A stretch of 64,000 bases of DNA from CAUPWF01 sp964369425 (GTDB lineage: Bacteria; Bacillota; Clostridia; Lachnospirales; Lachnospiraceae), in NCBI GenBank assembly GCA_964369425.1, contig CAYJGW010000001.1, positions 61,351 through 125,350 on the forward strand, read 5' to 3'. Position numbers and translations under genes: made by a program. Below are positions 35,696-43,553 of the stretch, piece by piece (the stretch's first letter is position 1; each line of letters opens with the position of its first letter). The notes below the pieces were generated by a model. The model was not told where the DNA came from. It worked only from the letters and a program-made list of their open reading frames with translations, and made no database searches.

Positions 35696-36223
35696 ATGAG
35701 CGAAATAAGAACAGAGAATTCACAAAACATTTTTTTAGTAGGGTTTATGGGTAGCGGAAAGACCGCTGTATCGAAGTTGTTGAATAAGCGATATGGGTTT
35801 GAAATAATCGATATGGATGATGAGATAGAAAAACGGGAAAAGCGTACGATTCCACATATATTTGAAGAAGAGGGTGAAAGCTACTTTCGAGCCTTGGAAA
35901 CTGCGCTACTAAAAGAGTTGGAATATAAAAAAAATCTTGTTGTATCTTGTGGAGGAGGCGCAGTTTTGATAGGGGAAAATGTTGAAAGTATGCAAAAAAG
36001 TGGGTGTGTTGTATACCTAACTGCAACTCCAGAAACTGTATATGAAAGAGTAAAACATTGTAATAATCGTCCACTGCTCAAAGGAAAGAATAATCAAGAG
36101 TTTATAGCAGAATTAATGGGAAAAAGAAGAGAATATTATGAAGGTGCAGCAGATATTACTATCCATACAGATCAAAAGAGTATTATGCAAATTTGTGAGG
36201 AACTGATGAGAAAGCTTCCATAG
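35696..36223 (+). CDS. aroK: shikimate kinase
   Basis: Phosphorylates shikimate with ATP. 175 residues. Walker A GFMGSGKTAVSKLL (16-29); shikimate-binding DMDDEIEKR, the FRALET block and the CGGGAV loop; the lid arginine region is CNNRPLLKG. A weak SD and an 11-base gap after gpsA suggest translation follows from upstream. aroC is about 18 kb away on the other strand. Confidence 0.95.
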   Translation: MSEIRTENSQNIFLVGFMGSGKTAVSKLLNKRYGFEIIDMDDEIEKREKRTIPHIFEEEGESYFRALETALLKELEYKKNLVVSCGGGAVLIGENVESMQKSGCVVYLTATPETVYERVKHCNNRPLLKGKNNQEFIAELMGKRREYYEGAADITIHTDQKSIMQICEELMRKLP

Positions 36224-36242
36224 AGGAGAAGAGGTAAGAGGT

Positions 36243-36740
36243 ATGTTGAAGTGTTTTTATCCGGATGAGTATAAGATGTCTACGTATGTAATTCCGTTTG
36301 AACAATTATACGATGAAGGAATAAGAGGGGTTATATTTGATGTTGATAATACATTGGTACCACACGACGCCCCAGTAGACGATCGAGCTAGAAAGTTGTT
36401 TCAAAATCTCAAGGAACTAGGGATTGTATGTTGCTTGATGTCAAATAATGGAGAAGAGAGAGTGAAAGCTTTCGCTGATCAAGTAGGGGTGCGTTATATT
36501 TATAAAGCACAAAAGCCACTAGTTAAAAATTATTTAAAAGCTGTCGGGATGTTAGGGACTACAAAAGAATCGACACTATTTGTAGGGGATCAGCTTTTTA
36601 CAGATGTGTGGGGGGCAAAAAGAGCAGGGATACGTAATATTTTGGTAAAGCCTATGGATCCAAGAGAAGAGATTCAGATAGTGCTCAAAAGAAGATTAGA
36701 AAAAATAGTCTTAAAGTCATATGAGAAAGAAAAAGCTTGA
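36243..36740 (+). CDS. YqeG family HAD-IIIA phosphatase
   Basis: 165 residues. HAD nucleophile motif FDVDNTLVPHD (about 33-43), motif II LMSNNGEERV and motif III/IV FVGDQLFTDVWGAKRAG. Relatives include mitochondrial PGP phosphatase (Gep4) and B. subtilis YqeG, so phosphatidylglycerophosphate phosphatase activity is possible. That would fit its place near plsY-gpsA and the presence of pgsA in the window, but it is inference. SD AGAGGTAAGAGG before ATG 36243. Confidence 0.88.
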   Translation: MLKCFYPDEYKMSTYVIPFEQLYDEGIRGVIFDVDNTLVPHDAPVDDRARKLFQNLKELGIVCCLMSNNGEERVKAFADQVGVRYIYKAQKPLVKNYLKAVGMLGTTKESTLFVGDQLFTDVWGAKRAGIRNILVKPMDPREEIQIVLKRRLEKIVLKSYEKEKA

Positions 36741-36765
36741 AAAATAAGTGAAATTATTATAAACT
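36737..36765 (+). promoter_or_regulatory. possible promoter for efp
   Basis: -35 TTGAAA (36737-36742, overlapping the yqeG stop), 17-base spacer, -10 TAAACT (36760-36765), 35 bases before the efp ATG. The -10 is imperfect. Confidence 0.4.
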
Positions 36766-36799
36766 ATAGTAAGTTGAGGATATTTAAGGAGGAATACAA

Positions 36800-37357
36800 A
36801 TGATTTCAGCAGGAGATTTTAAAAATGGTGTAACACTTGAGATAGAAGGAAATATTTTCCAAATTCTAGAATTTCAACATGTAAAACCAGGAAAAGGTGC
36901 AGCTTTTGTAAGAACAAAATTAAGAAATATTAAAACAGGGTCAGTAATAGAGAAGACATTTAGACCAACAGAGAAGTTTCCAAAAGCTCATATTGAGAGA
37001 AAAGACATGCAGTATTTATACAATGATGGTGAGTTATATCACTTTATGGATGGAGAAACATTTGAGCAGATTGCTTTGAATGAAGATTCTATCGGTGATG
37101 CATTAAAGTTTGTGAAAGAGAATGATTCTGTAAAGATTTGTTCACACAATGGAAATGTATTTGCAGTAGAGCCACCACTATTTGTAGAACTTGCAATTGT
37201 TGAGACAGAGCCAGGATTTAAAGGAGATACAGCACAAGGAGCTACAAAGGCAGCAGTGGTTGAAACTGGAGCAACTGTGTATGTGCCACTATTCTGTGAA
37301 ACTGGTGATGTGTTGAAAATTGATACACGTACTGGTGACTATTTATCGAGAGCATAA
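36800..37357 (+). CDS. efp: translation elongation factor P
   Basis: EF-P relieves ribosome stalling at polyproline. 185 residues in three beta-barrel domains. The conserved tip loop is VKPGKGAAFVRTK with Lys32, the position modified in other bacteria. The C-terminal signature CETGDVLKIDTRTGDYLSR is intact. AAGGAGG lies 8 bases before ATG 36800. No EpmA/B or EarP homologue is seen nearby. A terminator follows 25 bases after the stop. Confidence 0.97.
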   Translation: MISAGDFKNGVTLEIEGNIFQILEFQHVKPGKGAAFVRTKLRNIKTGSVIEKTFRPTEKFPKAHIERKDMQYLYNDGELYHFMDGETFEQIALNEDSIGDALKFVKENDSVKICSHNGNVFAVEPPLFVELAIVETEPGFKGDTAQGATKAAVVETGATVYVPLFCETGDVLKIDTRTGDYLSRA

Positions 37358-37382
37358 AATAATTAGAATTGTTATGAATTTG

Positions 37383-37413
37383 GACCTAGGTTGTTGCCTA
37401 GGTCTTGCTTTTT
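37383..37413 (+). terminator. intrinsic terminator after efp
   Basis: Stem GACCTAGG (37383-37390) / CCTAGGTC (37397-37404) with a six-base loop, followed by TTGCTTTTT. Confidence 0.8.
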
Positions 37414-37476
37414 GCCTAAATAGAGTGTATAATCAATTTTGTAATATTCATTGGCAGATAATTAATGCCGTCAGAG

Positions 37477-37491
37477 CGCACGAATCGTGCG
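37477..37491. promoter_or_regulatory. 15-base palindrome upstream of the DUF5688 gene
   Basis: CGCACGA-A-TCGTGCG, a perfect 7+7 inverted repeat around one base and far more GC-rich than its surroundings, 45 bases before the next gene. Could be an operator or an RNA hairpin; there is no T-run. Confidence 0.45.
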
Positions 37492-37535
37492 ATTTCCACA
37501 TTTGAAGTGAGTGTATAGAAAGAAGGAGTGAGAGT

Positions 37536-38432
37536 ATGAATTATTCTGATTTTGTATACACAATTGAAGCTATGGTAAAAGAGAGAGTAGGTGAAAATGT
37601 TAAGGTAGAGATTCACAAGAATTTGAAAAACAACGGAAAAGAGAGAATAGGACTAGTGATAAAGGAGGCCGAGATTAATATTGCTCCTGCTATTTACCTA
37701 GAAGAATTCTATGATAGGTGGTCGATTACAGATGATTTGGAGGGGATTATCTGCGAAATATTATCTATCCAAAAAGAAGTGAAGTTAGAAAAATCTTTTG
37801 ACAGCAATTTTCTAAAAGATTATCAGTTAGTGAAGGAGAAGTTAGCGTTTAAAGTGGTGCATTATGAAAAGAATAAGGATTTATTAAGGGATGTACCTCA
37901 TATTAAGTTTCTAGACTTAGCAATCGTCTTTTATGTATTGGTGGATGAAAATGAAAAGGGAATTGCGACAATGGTTGTAAAGAATTCGCATAAAAACAAT
38001 TGGAAGGTGGAATTGAGTGAGTTATATGATGATGCCATAAAAAATGCAGAAGTGATGTTGCCTTCAGATTTTCAACCGATGACTAGTATTATATCAGAAC
38101 TTCTTGTAGAAGAACAAGACATAGAAAAAGAAAAAGAAAAAGAAAAAGAAGAGGCGATGTTCGTGCTTTCTAATCGAAATAGAAATTTGGGTGCAGCGTG
38201 TATTTTGTATGAAGGTGTATTAGAGAAAATTGCGAAATATTTAAGAGAAGACTATTATGTAATTCCAAGCAGCATCCACGAAGTGATTATTGTACCGTTT
38301 AGTAAGAGTCCTGAAAAGGCAGAATTAGAAGAGATGATTCGAGAAATCAATGAAACTCAGTTGGAGGAAGAAGAGGTATTATCAAATTATGCCTACTTCT
38401 ATAGTGTACGAGAGCAAAGATTACTTTACTAA
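37536..38432 (+). CDS. DUF5688 family protein, function unknown
   Basis: A soluble 298-residue protein with no signal or membrane segment. The opening (MNYSDFVYTIEAMVKERVGE) and the later MLPSDFQPMTSIISELL and REQRLLY tail match the DUF5688 family common in Lachnospiraceae, where copies are often encoded among accessory genes. A highly charged KEKEKEKEKE stretch occurs near residue 195. GAAGGAG lies upstream of ATG 37536. The downstream neighbour is a tRNA gene. No biochemical function is known to me. Confidence 0.8.
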   Translation: MNYSDFVYTIEAMVKERVGENVKVEIHKNLKNNGKERIGLVIKEAEINIAPAIYLEEFYDRWSITDDLEGIICEILSIQKEVKLEKSFDSNFLKDYQLVKEKLAFKVVHYEKNKDLLRDVPHIKFLDLAIVFYVLVDENEKGIATMVVKNSHKNNWKVELSELYDDAIKNAEVMLPSDFQPMTSIISELLVEEQDIEKEKEKEKEEAMFVLSNRNRNLGAACILYEGVLEKIAKYLREDYYVIPSSIHEVIIVPFSKSPEKAELEEMIREINETQLEEEEVLSNYAYFYSVREQRLLY

Positions 38433-38468
38433 TAGGCAAGAGTATGATATGATTACATGGTTTCATAT

Positions 38469-38540
38469 GCACCCATAGCTCAGTGGATAGAGCGCTGCCC
38501 TCCGGAGGCAGGTGCGGCGGTTCGACCCCGCCTGGGTGTG
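38469..38540 (+). tRNA. tRNA-Arg (anticodon CCG)
   Basis: Full cloverleaf by eye: acceptor GCACCCA / TGGGTGT (one G-T pair at the end), D stem GCTC/GAGC, anticodon stem CTGCC/GGCAG with loop CTCCGGA (anticodon CCG at 38502-38504), T stem GGCGG/CCGCC with loop TTCGACC, discriminator G. The 3' CCA is not encoded. Reads CGG codons, rare in the genes of this window. Confidence 0.95.
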
Positions 38541-38558
38541 TATCTTAATCAAAATGTT

Positions 38559-38596
38559 AAACCTTGTGATCTCTGTGGATTTTACAAGGTTTTTTT
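38559..38596 (+). terminator. intrinsic terminator after tRNA-Arg
   Basis: Stem AAACCTTGT (38559-38567) / ACAAGGTTT (38584-38592) with a 16-base loop and seven T at 38590-38596. Confidence 0.8.
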
Positions 38597-38708
38597 GTCA
38601 TAATTTAATAATCTGAATCATATAATGAATTAGTCGGTATTTATAAAATGAGGGAACAACTAAACGGTTCCTCTTGCCTACCGGAAATGTATGATAGGAG
38701 GTAGAGAA

Positions 38709-38861
38709 ATGTACGAGCAGGAAAATCAAACACAAGCACAAAGTATCAGTATGGTAGAGTACCTTAACAAGCGTCTTGAAATACGAAAACGTCAAGAGAA
38801 CCAACGAGGGAGTAGAAGAGAAAATAGTTCATCAATTGAACTGACAGAGTTAATCGTATAG
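38709..38861 (+). CDS. small hypothetical protein, 50 residues
   Basis: ATG 38709 is preceded at an ideal 7-base spacing by AGGAGG (38696-38701), and the frame runs 50 codons to TAG 38861. The product is hydrophilic: a Gln-rich start, a basic middle (YLNKRLEIRKRQENQRGSRR) likely helical, and an acidic/hydrophobic end (SIELTELIV). No family is recognised. It lies between the tRNA terminator and a convergent membrane-protein gene whose stop is 9 bases away. The optimal ribosome site is the main evidence that it is real. Confidence 0.6.
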   Translation: MYEQENQTQAQSISMVEYLNKRLEIRKRQENQRGSRRENSSSIELTELIV

Positions 38862-38869
38862 CATGGATG

Positions 38870-39079
38870 CTAATCTTCTTTATTGTTTTTATTGATAAGC
38901 TTATAAATGAAAAGTAAGGCATATAATAAAATAGGGACAATGAAAGTCAATATCATTGAAATATTAAATAGAGTGCTTGATAGAGGATTGTCTAACAAAG
39001 CGAATATCAAAGAACTCGTGTAAAGAATAGCTAAAATAGCAATGCCGCAGATTGCAAAAAATTTCTTTGTTTTTTTCAT
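38870..39079 (-). CDS. small two-helix membrane protein, function unknown
   Basis: 69 residues: a basic start MKKTKKFF, a first transmembrane helix (about 9-30, IFALLDNP at its end), a second helix (about 38-61) and a charged tail. The form is similar to a small conserved Lachnospiraceae membrane protein of unknown role. On the minus strand AAGGTGG lies about 9 bases before the ATG (39079). It diverges from the SEC-C gene and converges on the 50-residue gene. Confidence 0.7.
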   Translation of the reverse strand: MKKTKKFFAICGIAILAILYTSSLIFALLDNPLSSTLFNISMILTFIVPILLYALLFIYKLINKNNKED

Positions 39080-39104
39080 AATTGGTAACCACCTTAATGT
39101 AGAG

Positions 39105-39133
39105 TTGAATTATTTCACCATTTAGTATATAAT
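39105..39133 (+). promoter_or_regulatory. sigma-A promoter for the SEC-C gene
   Basis: -35 TTGAAT (39105-39110), 17-base spacer, perfect -10 TATAAT (39128-39133), 36 bases before ATG 39170. Confidence 0.8.
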
Positions 39134-39169
39134 AAAAAGCGTGAAAATGAAATACAAAGGAGCAGAAAT

Positions 39170-39670
39170 ATGACTTTATTAGAAAAATGGAGAAGTACTG
39201 CATATAACGAAAAGGCAGATAAGGGTGAAATTCAAAGATTTTGGGGTGCTTATTTTGAGATAGAGAAAAGGATCTATGAACAATTGTTAGCGAACCCAAG
39301 TGAAGTAGTAAGTGGTACTGTAAAAGAGTTAGCAGACAAGTTTGAGGTAGAAGTATTTACAATGGTTGGTTTCTTAGATGGAATCAATGACAGCTTAAAA
39401 GAAGCGAATCCAATCGAAACAATGGAAGAAGATACGCAAGTGAATCTAGACTATGATACGGCAAGTCTATACAAGAATATGGTAGATGCGAAAGCGGATT
39501 GGCTCTTTGAACTTCCGCAATGGGACAATATCTACACAGAAGCAGAACGAAAAGTATTGTACAAGGAGCAAAAAACATCCACAACGATTGTGAACGAAGA
39601 AAAAATCGGCAGAAATGATCCATGTACTTGTGGAAGTGGTAAGAAATACAAAAAATGTTGTGGTAAGTAA
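39170..39670 (+). CDS. SEC-C motif protein
   Basis: 166 residues, cytosolic. The helical body (1-140) matches an uncharacterised clostridial family, and the C-terminus is a SEC-C zinc motif: GRNDPCTCGSGKKYKKCCGK, with the Cys pattern CxC...CC as in the SecA tail. In SecA that motif binds zinc and SecB or ribosomes, so ribosome or chaperone contact is possible here but unproven. Good AAAGGAG before the ATG; single-gene unit between promoter and terminator. Confidence 0.88.
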   Translation: MTLLEKWRSTAYNEKADKGEIQRFWGAYFEIEKRIYEQLLANPSEVVSGTVKELADKFEVEVFTMVGFLDGINDSLKEANPIETMEEDTQVNLDYDTASLYKNMVDAKADWLFELPQWDNIYTEAERKVLYKEQKTSTTIVNEEKIGRNDPCTCGSGKKYKKCCGK

Positions 39671-39695
39671 GTTTATTACACAATAAATTAGGAAT

Positions 39696-39743
39696 AAAGA
39701 TCGTGTTGTAACTGGATAATCAGTTGCAGTACGATCTTTTTTT
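39696..39743 (+). terminator. intrinsic terminator after the SEC-C gene
   Basis: Long stem AAAGATCGT (39696-39704) / ACGATCTTT (39731-39739), continued after a small bulge by TGTAACTG / CAGTTGCA, with loop GATAAT and seven T (39737-39743). Confidence 0.9.
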
Positions 39744-39796
39744 GTAATAAGGTATGAAATCTTAGCATATAATAGGTATGATGGGAGGTGGCATAT

Positions 39797-40879
39797 ATGG
39801 GGAAATGGAATGTCGTGTGTTTGATATGCATTATGGTAATTGGTATTTTTATTTATGGAAAAGTTAATGGAGGAGAAGAAGATAAAGAAGGAGAGGAAAG
39901 TAGTTTGTCTGAAGTGAGTGGAAGTGATGTAGAGAGTGAAGTATCAGAATCACCACATAATCTGAACCTACTCACAGGAATTACAGATTTGAGTGAGGAA
40001 GGTATTGGGAAAAGACCTGTGGCTGTGATGGTGAATAATGTAAATGATGCGATGCCACAATATGGTATTGCAGAAGCGAGCATTCTTTACGAAATACCTG
40101 TGGAAGGTGATTTGACCAGATTGATGGCTCTTTATGCAGATTATACTAAGGTGCCGCAAATTTGTTCGATAAGAAGTTGTCGATATTATTTTCCGGCTAT
40201 TTCTGAAGGATACGATGCTTTTTATGTACATTGGGGAAGTGATCAAACAATATTAGCATATATCGAAGAGTTAAAACTGGATCGATTTGATGGAATGACA
40301 GATACAAACGAATTGTTTGGGCGAGATGAAAACCGACTTGCAAATGGATATGACTTGGAACACACAGCGTATTTTGATGGGACAAGATTACCACAGGTTC
40401 TTGTAGAAAAAGGGGTGAGAATTGAATTAGAAGAAGAGAAGTCTGTGCCGGTATTTTCATTTACGCAGGAAGGTGAGGTGCGCAAATATGAAGGGGAATC
40501 TTGTGAAGAAATAGAAGTAAACTTTGGTTCTACCATATCAAGTTTTATCTATAATACAGAAACGAATACGTATGGGAAGTTTCACAATGGGGAAGCTCAT
40601 ATAGATGGAAATTCTATGAGGCAATTAGAATTTACAAATATCTTTGTATTAGAGACTTCTATAGCTGTTAGAGATGAGGTAGGGCACAAAGAAATAGACT
40701 GGGCTGGATCTACATCCACAAAAGGTTATTATATTTCTCAAGGAATGTGCCAGGAAATCCGGTGGTACAAAGAAGGTGGAGTGGAAAAAGGAAGATTAAT
40801 CATTACGGATGTAGATGGAGAAGAGATTGAGGTAAATAGTGGGAAAAGTTATATTGGATATATTCCGTCTAATTTCTAA
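39797..40879 (+). CDS. DUF3048 (YerB-like) membrane-anchored protein
   Basis: 360 residues from ATG 39797, with GGGAGGTGG 7 bases upstream; the in-frame GTG at 39788 lies inside that SD. One N-terminal transmembrane helix (about 6-24), an acidic Ser/Glu-rich linker (about 27-55), then two DUF3048 domains: the N-terminal one (GKRPVAVMVNNVNDAMPQYGI, then IPVEGDLTRLMALY and RSCRYYF) and a C-terminal one with a beta-rich end (EIRWYKEG, then SGKSYIGYIPSNF). External, probably wall-associated; B. subtilis YerB is a lipoprotein of unknown function. A TATAAT at 39770-39775 may be the -10. Confidence 0.9.
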   Translation: MGKWNVVCLICIMVIGIFIYGKVNGGEEDKEGEESSLSEVSGSDVESEVSESPHNLNLLTGITDLSEEGIGKRPVAVMVNNVNDAMPQYGIAEASILYEIPVEGDLTRLMALYADYTKVPQICSIRSCRYYFPAISEGYDAFYVHWGSDQTILAYIEELKLDRFDGMTDTNELFGRDENRLANGYDLEHTAYFDGTRLPQVLVEKGVRIELEEEKSVPVFSFTQEGEVRKYEGESCEEIEVNFGSTISSFIYNTETNTYGKFHNGEAHIDGNSMRQLEFTNIFVLETSIAVRDEVGHKEIDWAGSTSTKGYYISQGMCQEIRWYKEGGVEKGRLIITDVDGEEIEVNSGKSYIGYIPSNF

Positions 40880-40914
40880 ATTGATTAAAAAAATGGCTAT
40901 AAATGCAAAATTAC

Positions 40915-40943
40915 TTGATTTATTACTTGGAGTATGGGAGAAT
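40915..40943 (+). promoter_or_regulatory. possible promoter for the sugar transferase
   Basis: -35 TTGATT (40915-40920), 17-base spacer, -10 GAGAAT (40938-40943). Confidence 0.4.
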
Positions 40944-40997
40944 ATCCTTTAGAGATTACGTATTTATGTGCGCAAAAGATTACTAGGGAGTGTTTGG

Positions 40998-42446
40998 ATG
41001 TATAAGAAGCGAAGGATGGGATGGTTAAAACACCTAGATTTTATATTGATAGATCTAGTGTGCCTTCAGATTGCGTTTGTACTAGCATATCTGATTCGAA
41101 TAGGAGATGGTTTGGTATACACTAATTCCCTTTATAGAGATTTGGCAGCTGTGCTTACGATTATGCAGATATTGGTTTCAGTTGTTGGTGAATCATTTAA
41201 GGGGATTTTAAGAAGAGGGAAATTCATAGAGCTTATGGCTTGTGTTAAGCATACAGGATTGATTATGCTTTTAGCAATTTTGTATTTGTTTTCTTATCAA
41301 AGAGGAGAGGAAGTATCTCGTCTTACCCTTTACTTGACAGGGTTGTTCTTTGGTGTGATTACATATGCGGTTCGTTTGTTTTGGAAATCGTATCTAATTA
41401 AGCGATTGGAGACGGTTAAAACTAGAAGAGTTTTGATTGTAACTACTACGTCTTGTTTAGAAGAGGTCTACCAAAGTATGAAAAAGTATCGAGCTGGATA
41501 CATTCAAGGGATTGCTTTAGTAGATGATGACTCGAAAACTGGTACTTCTTACGATAGAATGCCGATAGTAGCAGGGAAAGAGGATGTACTACAGTATGCA
41601 GTTCGCGCAGAGATAGAAGAGGTGCTAGTAGTCTCTGATAATGATCATAGCATATCGGAGGATTTGATTGGAGATTTTGTAGAGATTGGAATTACGGTAC
41701 ATATCAAAATTGCACAAGTTGCAGATAATGTAGGAAGTCGCCAATTTGTTGAGAAAATGGGTGAATATACGGTATTAACTACAAGTATTAACACTATGGA
41801 AACAAGACAATATGTGTTTAAGCGGATTCTAGATATTATAGGAGGTTTGGTAGGTTGCTTAATTACAGGGATATTATTTTTGGTATTAGGACCGATTATA
41901 TATGTAAAATCACCAGGACCAATTTTTTTCTCACAGATTAGAGTGGGGCGCTTTGGGAAAAAATTTAAGATTTATAAGTTTCGTAGCATGTACTTAGATG
42001 CAGAAGAACGAAAGAAAGAATTGATGGCTCAAAACAGAGTGAGTAATAGCTTGATGTTTAAATTGGACTTTGATCCACGTATCATAGGGGCGAAAAAGTT
42101 GGACAATGGAAAAGTGAAAAAGGGAATTGGTAATATTATAAGAGATTGGTCTTTGGATGAATTCCCACAATTTTTCAATGTGTTAAAAGGAGAGATGAGT
42201 CTTGTAGGGACAAGACCACCTACTGTTGATGAGTGGGAGCAGTACGAGTTACATCATAATACGAGACTTGCAATTAAGCCAGGTATTACTGGTATGTGGC
42301 AAGTGAGCGGAAGAAGTAAAATTACAGATTTTGAAGAAGTGGTACAGCTTGATAAAAAATATATTCTTGAATGGAGAATTTCTCTAGATTTAAAAATATT
42401 AGCTAAAACAGTATTGATTGTTTTAAAGCAAGACGGATCCATGTAA
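40998..42446 (+). CDS. exopolysaccharide polyprenyl-phosphate sugar-1-phosphate transferase
   Basis: 482 residues from ATG 40998 (GGGAG 7 bases upstream); a GTG at 40968 in frame has no SD. Four to five N-terminal helices (15-120), a Rossmann-like CoA-binding-type domain (about 140-255), a further helix at about 277-300, and a C-terminal bacterial sugar transferase domain with SPGPIFFSQIRVGRFGKKFKIYK, the FRSMYLDAEERK block, DEFPQFFNVLKGEMSLVGTRPP and ITGMWQVSGRS. This is the WcaJ/CpsE class that loads the first sugar on undecaprenyl phosphate. It stands alone with a terminator; no other capsule gene is nearby. Confidence 0.93.
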   Translation: MYKKRRMGWLKHLDFILIDLVCLQIAFVLAYLIRIGDGLVYTNSLYRDLAAVLTIMQILVSVVGESFKGILRRGKFIELMACVKHTGLIMLLAILYLFSYQRGEEVSRLTLYLTGLFFGVITYAVRLFWKSYLIKRLETVKTRRVLIVTTTSCLEEVYQSMKKYRAGYIQGIALVDDDSKTGTSYDRMPIVAGKEDVLQYAVRAEIEEVLVVSDNDHSISEDLIGDFVEIGITVHIKIAQVADNVGSRQFVEKMGEYTVLTTSINTMETRQYVFKRILDIIGGLVGCLITGILFLVLGPIIYVKSPGPIFFSQIRVGRFGKKFKIYKFRSMYLDAEERKKELMAQNRVSNSLMFKLDFDPRIIGAKKLDNGKVKKGIGNIIRDWSLDEFPQFFNVLKGEMSLVGTRPPTVDEWEQYELHHNTRLAIKPGITGMWQVSGRSKITDFEEVVQLDKKYILEWRISLDLKILAKTVLIVLKQDGSM

Positions 42447-42501
42447 AATAACCGCTATCTGAGTAAGTTTCATTAGACTGAAAGGGTAGCGGTTATTTAT
42501 G
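42445..42501 (+). terminator. terminator-like hairpin after the sugar transferase
   Basis: Stem AAATAACCGCTA (42446-42457) / TAGCGGTTATTT (42487-42498), extendable by two pairs, with a loop of about 25 bases. The T-run is weak, so efficiency is uncertain. Confidence 0.6.
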
Positions 42502-42508
42502 AATTGTA

Positions 42509-42537
42509 TTGTAAGTATAAAACTACCATGTTACAAT
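42509..42537 (+). promoter_or_regulatory. sigma-A promoter for yicC
   Basis: -35 TTGTAA (42509-42514), 17-base spacer, -10 TACAAT (42532-42537). Confidence 0.7.
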
Positions 42538-42594
42538 ATACGAAAAGTAATAGTGTAGTCGAATAAGAAGTGAGAAAGTGTGAGGCAAGAGCAA

Positions 42595-43473
42595 ATGATA
42601 AAAAGCATGACTGGATTTGGAAGATTTGAAACAATGGATGAAATGAGAAAAATAACTGTGGAGTTAAAAAGCGTGAATCACAGATATTTAGATTCCAATA
42701 TTCGCATACCAAAGAGATTGGGATATTTTGAATCTTCGGTTAGAACTTTATTGAAGAATTATGTATCGCGTGGGAAGATTGATGTTTTTATAAATTATGA
42801 AAATTTAGCAGAAGTTCAGTCAAGTTTACGTTATAATGAAAGTTTAGCTAAAGAGCATTTCATGTATTTGGATCGCATCAGTGAAGAACTGGGAATACGA
42901 AATGATGCCAGTGCCACTTATATTGCGCGGTGCCCAGAAGTTCTTGTTATGGAAGAGTGCCAAGAAGATGAAGAAGAGATATGGGCACTACTATCAGATG
43001 CTTGTAAAAAAGCGTTTGAAAATTTAGCTGAAAGTAGAGAGGGTGAAGGTGCTAGACTCAGAGGAGATATTTTAGGTAAGCTAACGAATATGGAAGTGTA
43101 TATTGAGAAAATCGAGACGAGAGGTCCGGAGATTTTAAAGGCATATCGAAGCAAAATCGAAGAAAAAGTAAGAGAACTTCTAAATGATACTCAAATAGAT
43201 GAGGGACGGATTGCAACGGAGATTGTACTGTTTTCTGATAAGATGTGTACAGATGAGGAGACAGTTAGGCTTAGAAGCCACATTGCACATATGAGAGATA
43301 CCTTTGATATGAAAGAAGGCGTGGGAAGAAAATTAGATTTTATTGCACAAGAGATGAATAGAGAGGCTAATACGATTTTATCAAAGGCAAATGATATAGA
43401 AGTGTCCAATTGGGCGATAGAACTTAAAACTGAGGTAGAAAAGATAAGAGAACAGATTCAAAATATAGAATAA
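42595..43473 (+). CDS. YicC family endoribonuclease
   Basis: 292 residues from ATG 42595 (MIKSMTGFGRFE); a GTG at 42580 is in frame but makes a non-family extension. The N-terminal KSMTGFGR and VELKSVNHRYLD blocks, and the C-terminal DUF1732 (EGVGRKLDFIAQEMNREANTI, SKANDIEVSNW, ELKTEVEKIREQIQN), are complete. YicC proteins are hexameric RNases that act with sRNA/RNA turnover in E. coli; the native target here is unknown. Upstream of gmk, as usual in Firmicutes, but the small remA (DUF370) gene often found between them is absent. Confidence 0.94.
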   Translation: MIKSMTGFGRFETMDEMRKITVELKSVNHRYLDSNIRIPKRLGYFESSVRTLLKNYVSRGKIDVFINYENLAEVQSSLRYNESLAKEHFMYLDRISEELGIRNDASATYIARCPEVLVMEECQEDEEEIWALLSDACKKAFENLAESREGEGARLRGDILGKLTNMEVYIEKIETRGPEILKAYRSKIEEKVRELLNDTQIDEGRIATEIVLFSDKMCTDEETVRLRSHIAHMRDTFDMKEGVGRKLDFIAQEMNREANTILSKANDIEVSNWAIELKTEVEKIREQIQNIE

Positions 43474-43486
43474 TGTTAAAAATCTA

Positions 43487-43515
43487 TCGACAGATAGAAA
43501 AAAAAGTATTATAAT
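43487..43515 (+). promoter_or_regulatory. sigma-A promoter for gmk-rpoZ-rimO-pgsA
   Basis: -35 TCGACA (43487-43492), 17-base spacer, perfect -10 TATAAT (43510-43515), 38 bases before the gmk ATG. Confidence 0.75.
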
Positions 43516-43553
43516 AAGCTATTAGAAACAAATGACAGTAATGGAGAATGGTT

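Noticed and set aside
38541..38708. Integrase attachment duplication next to tRNA-Arg
   Set aside because: No repeat of the tRNA 3' end and no integrase within the window.
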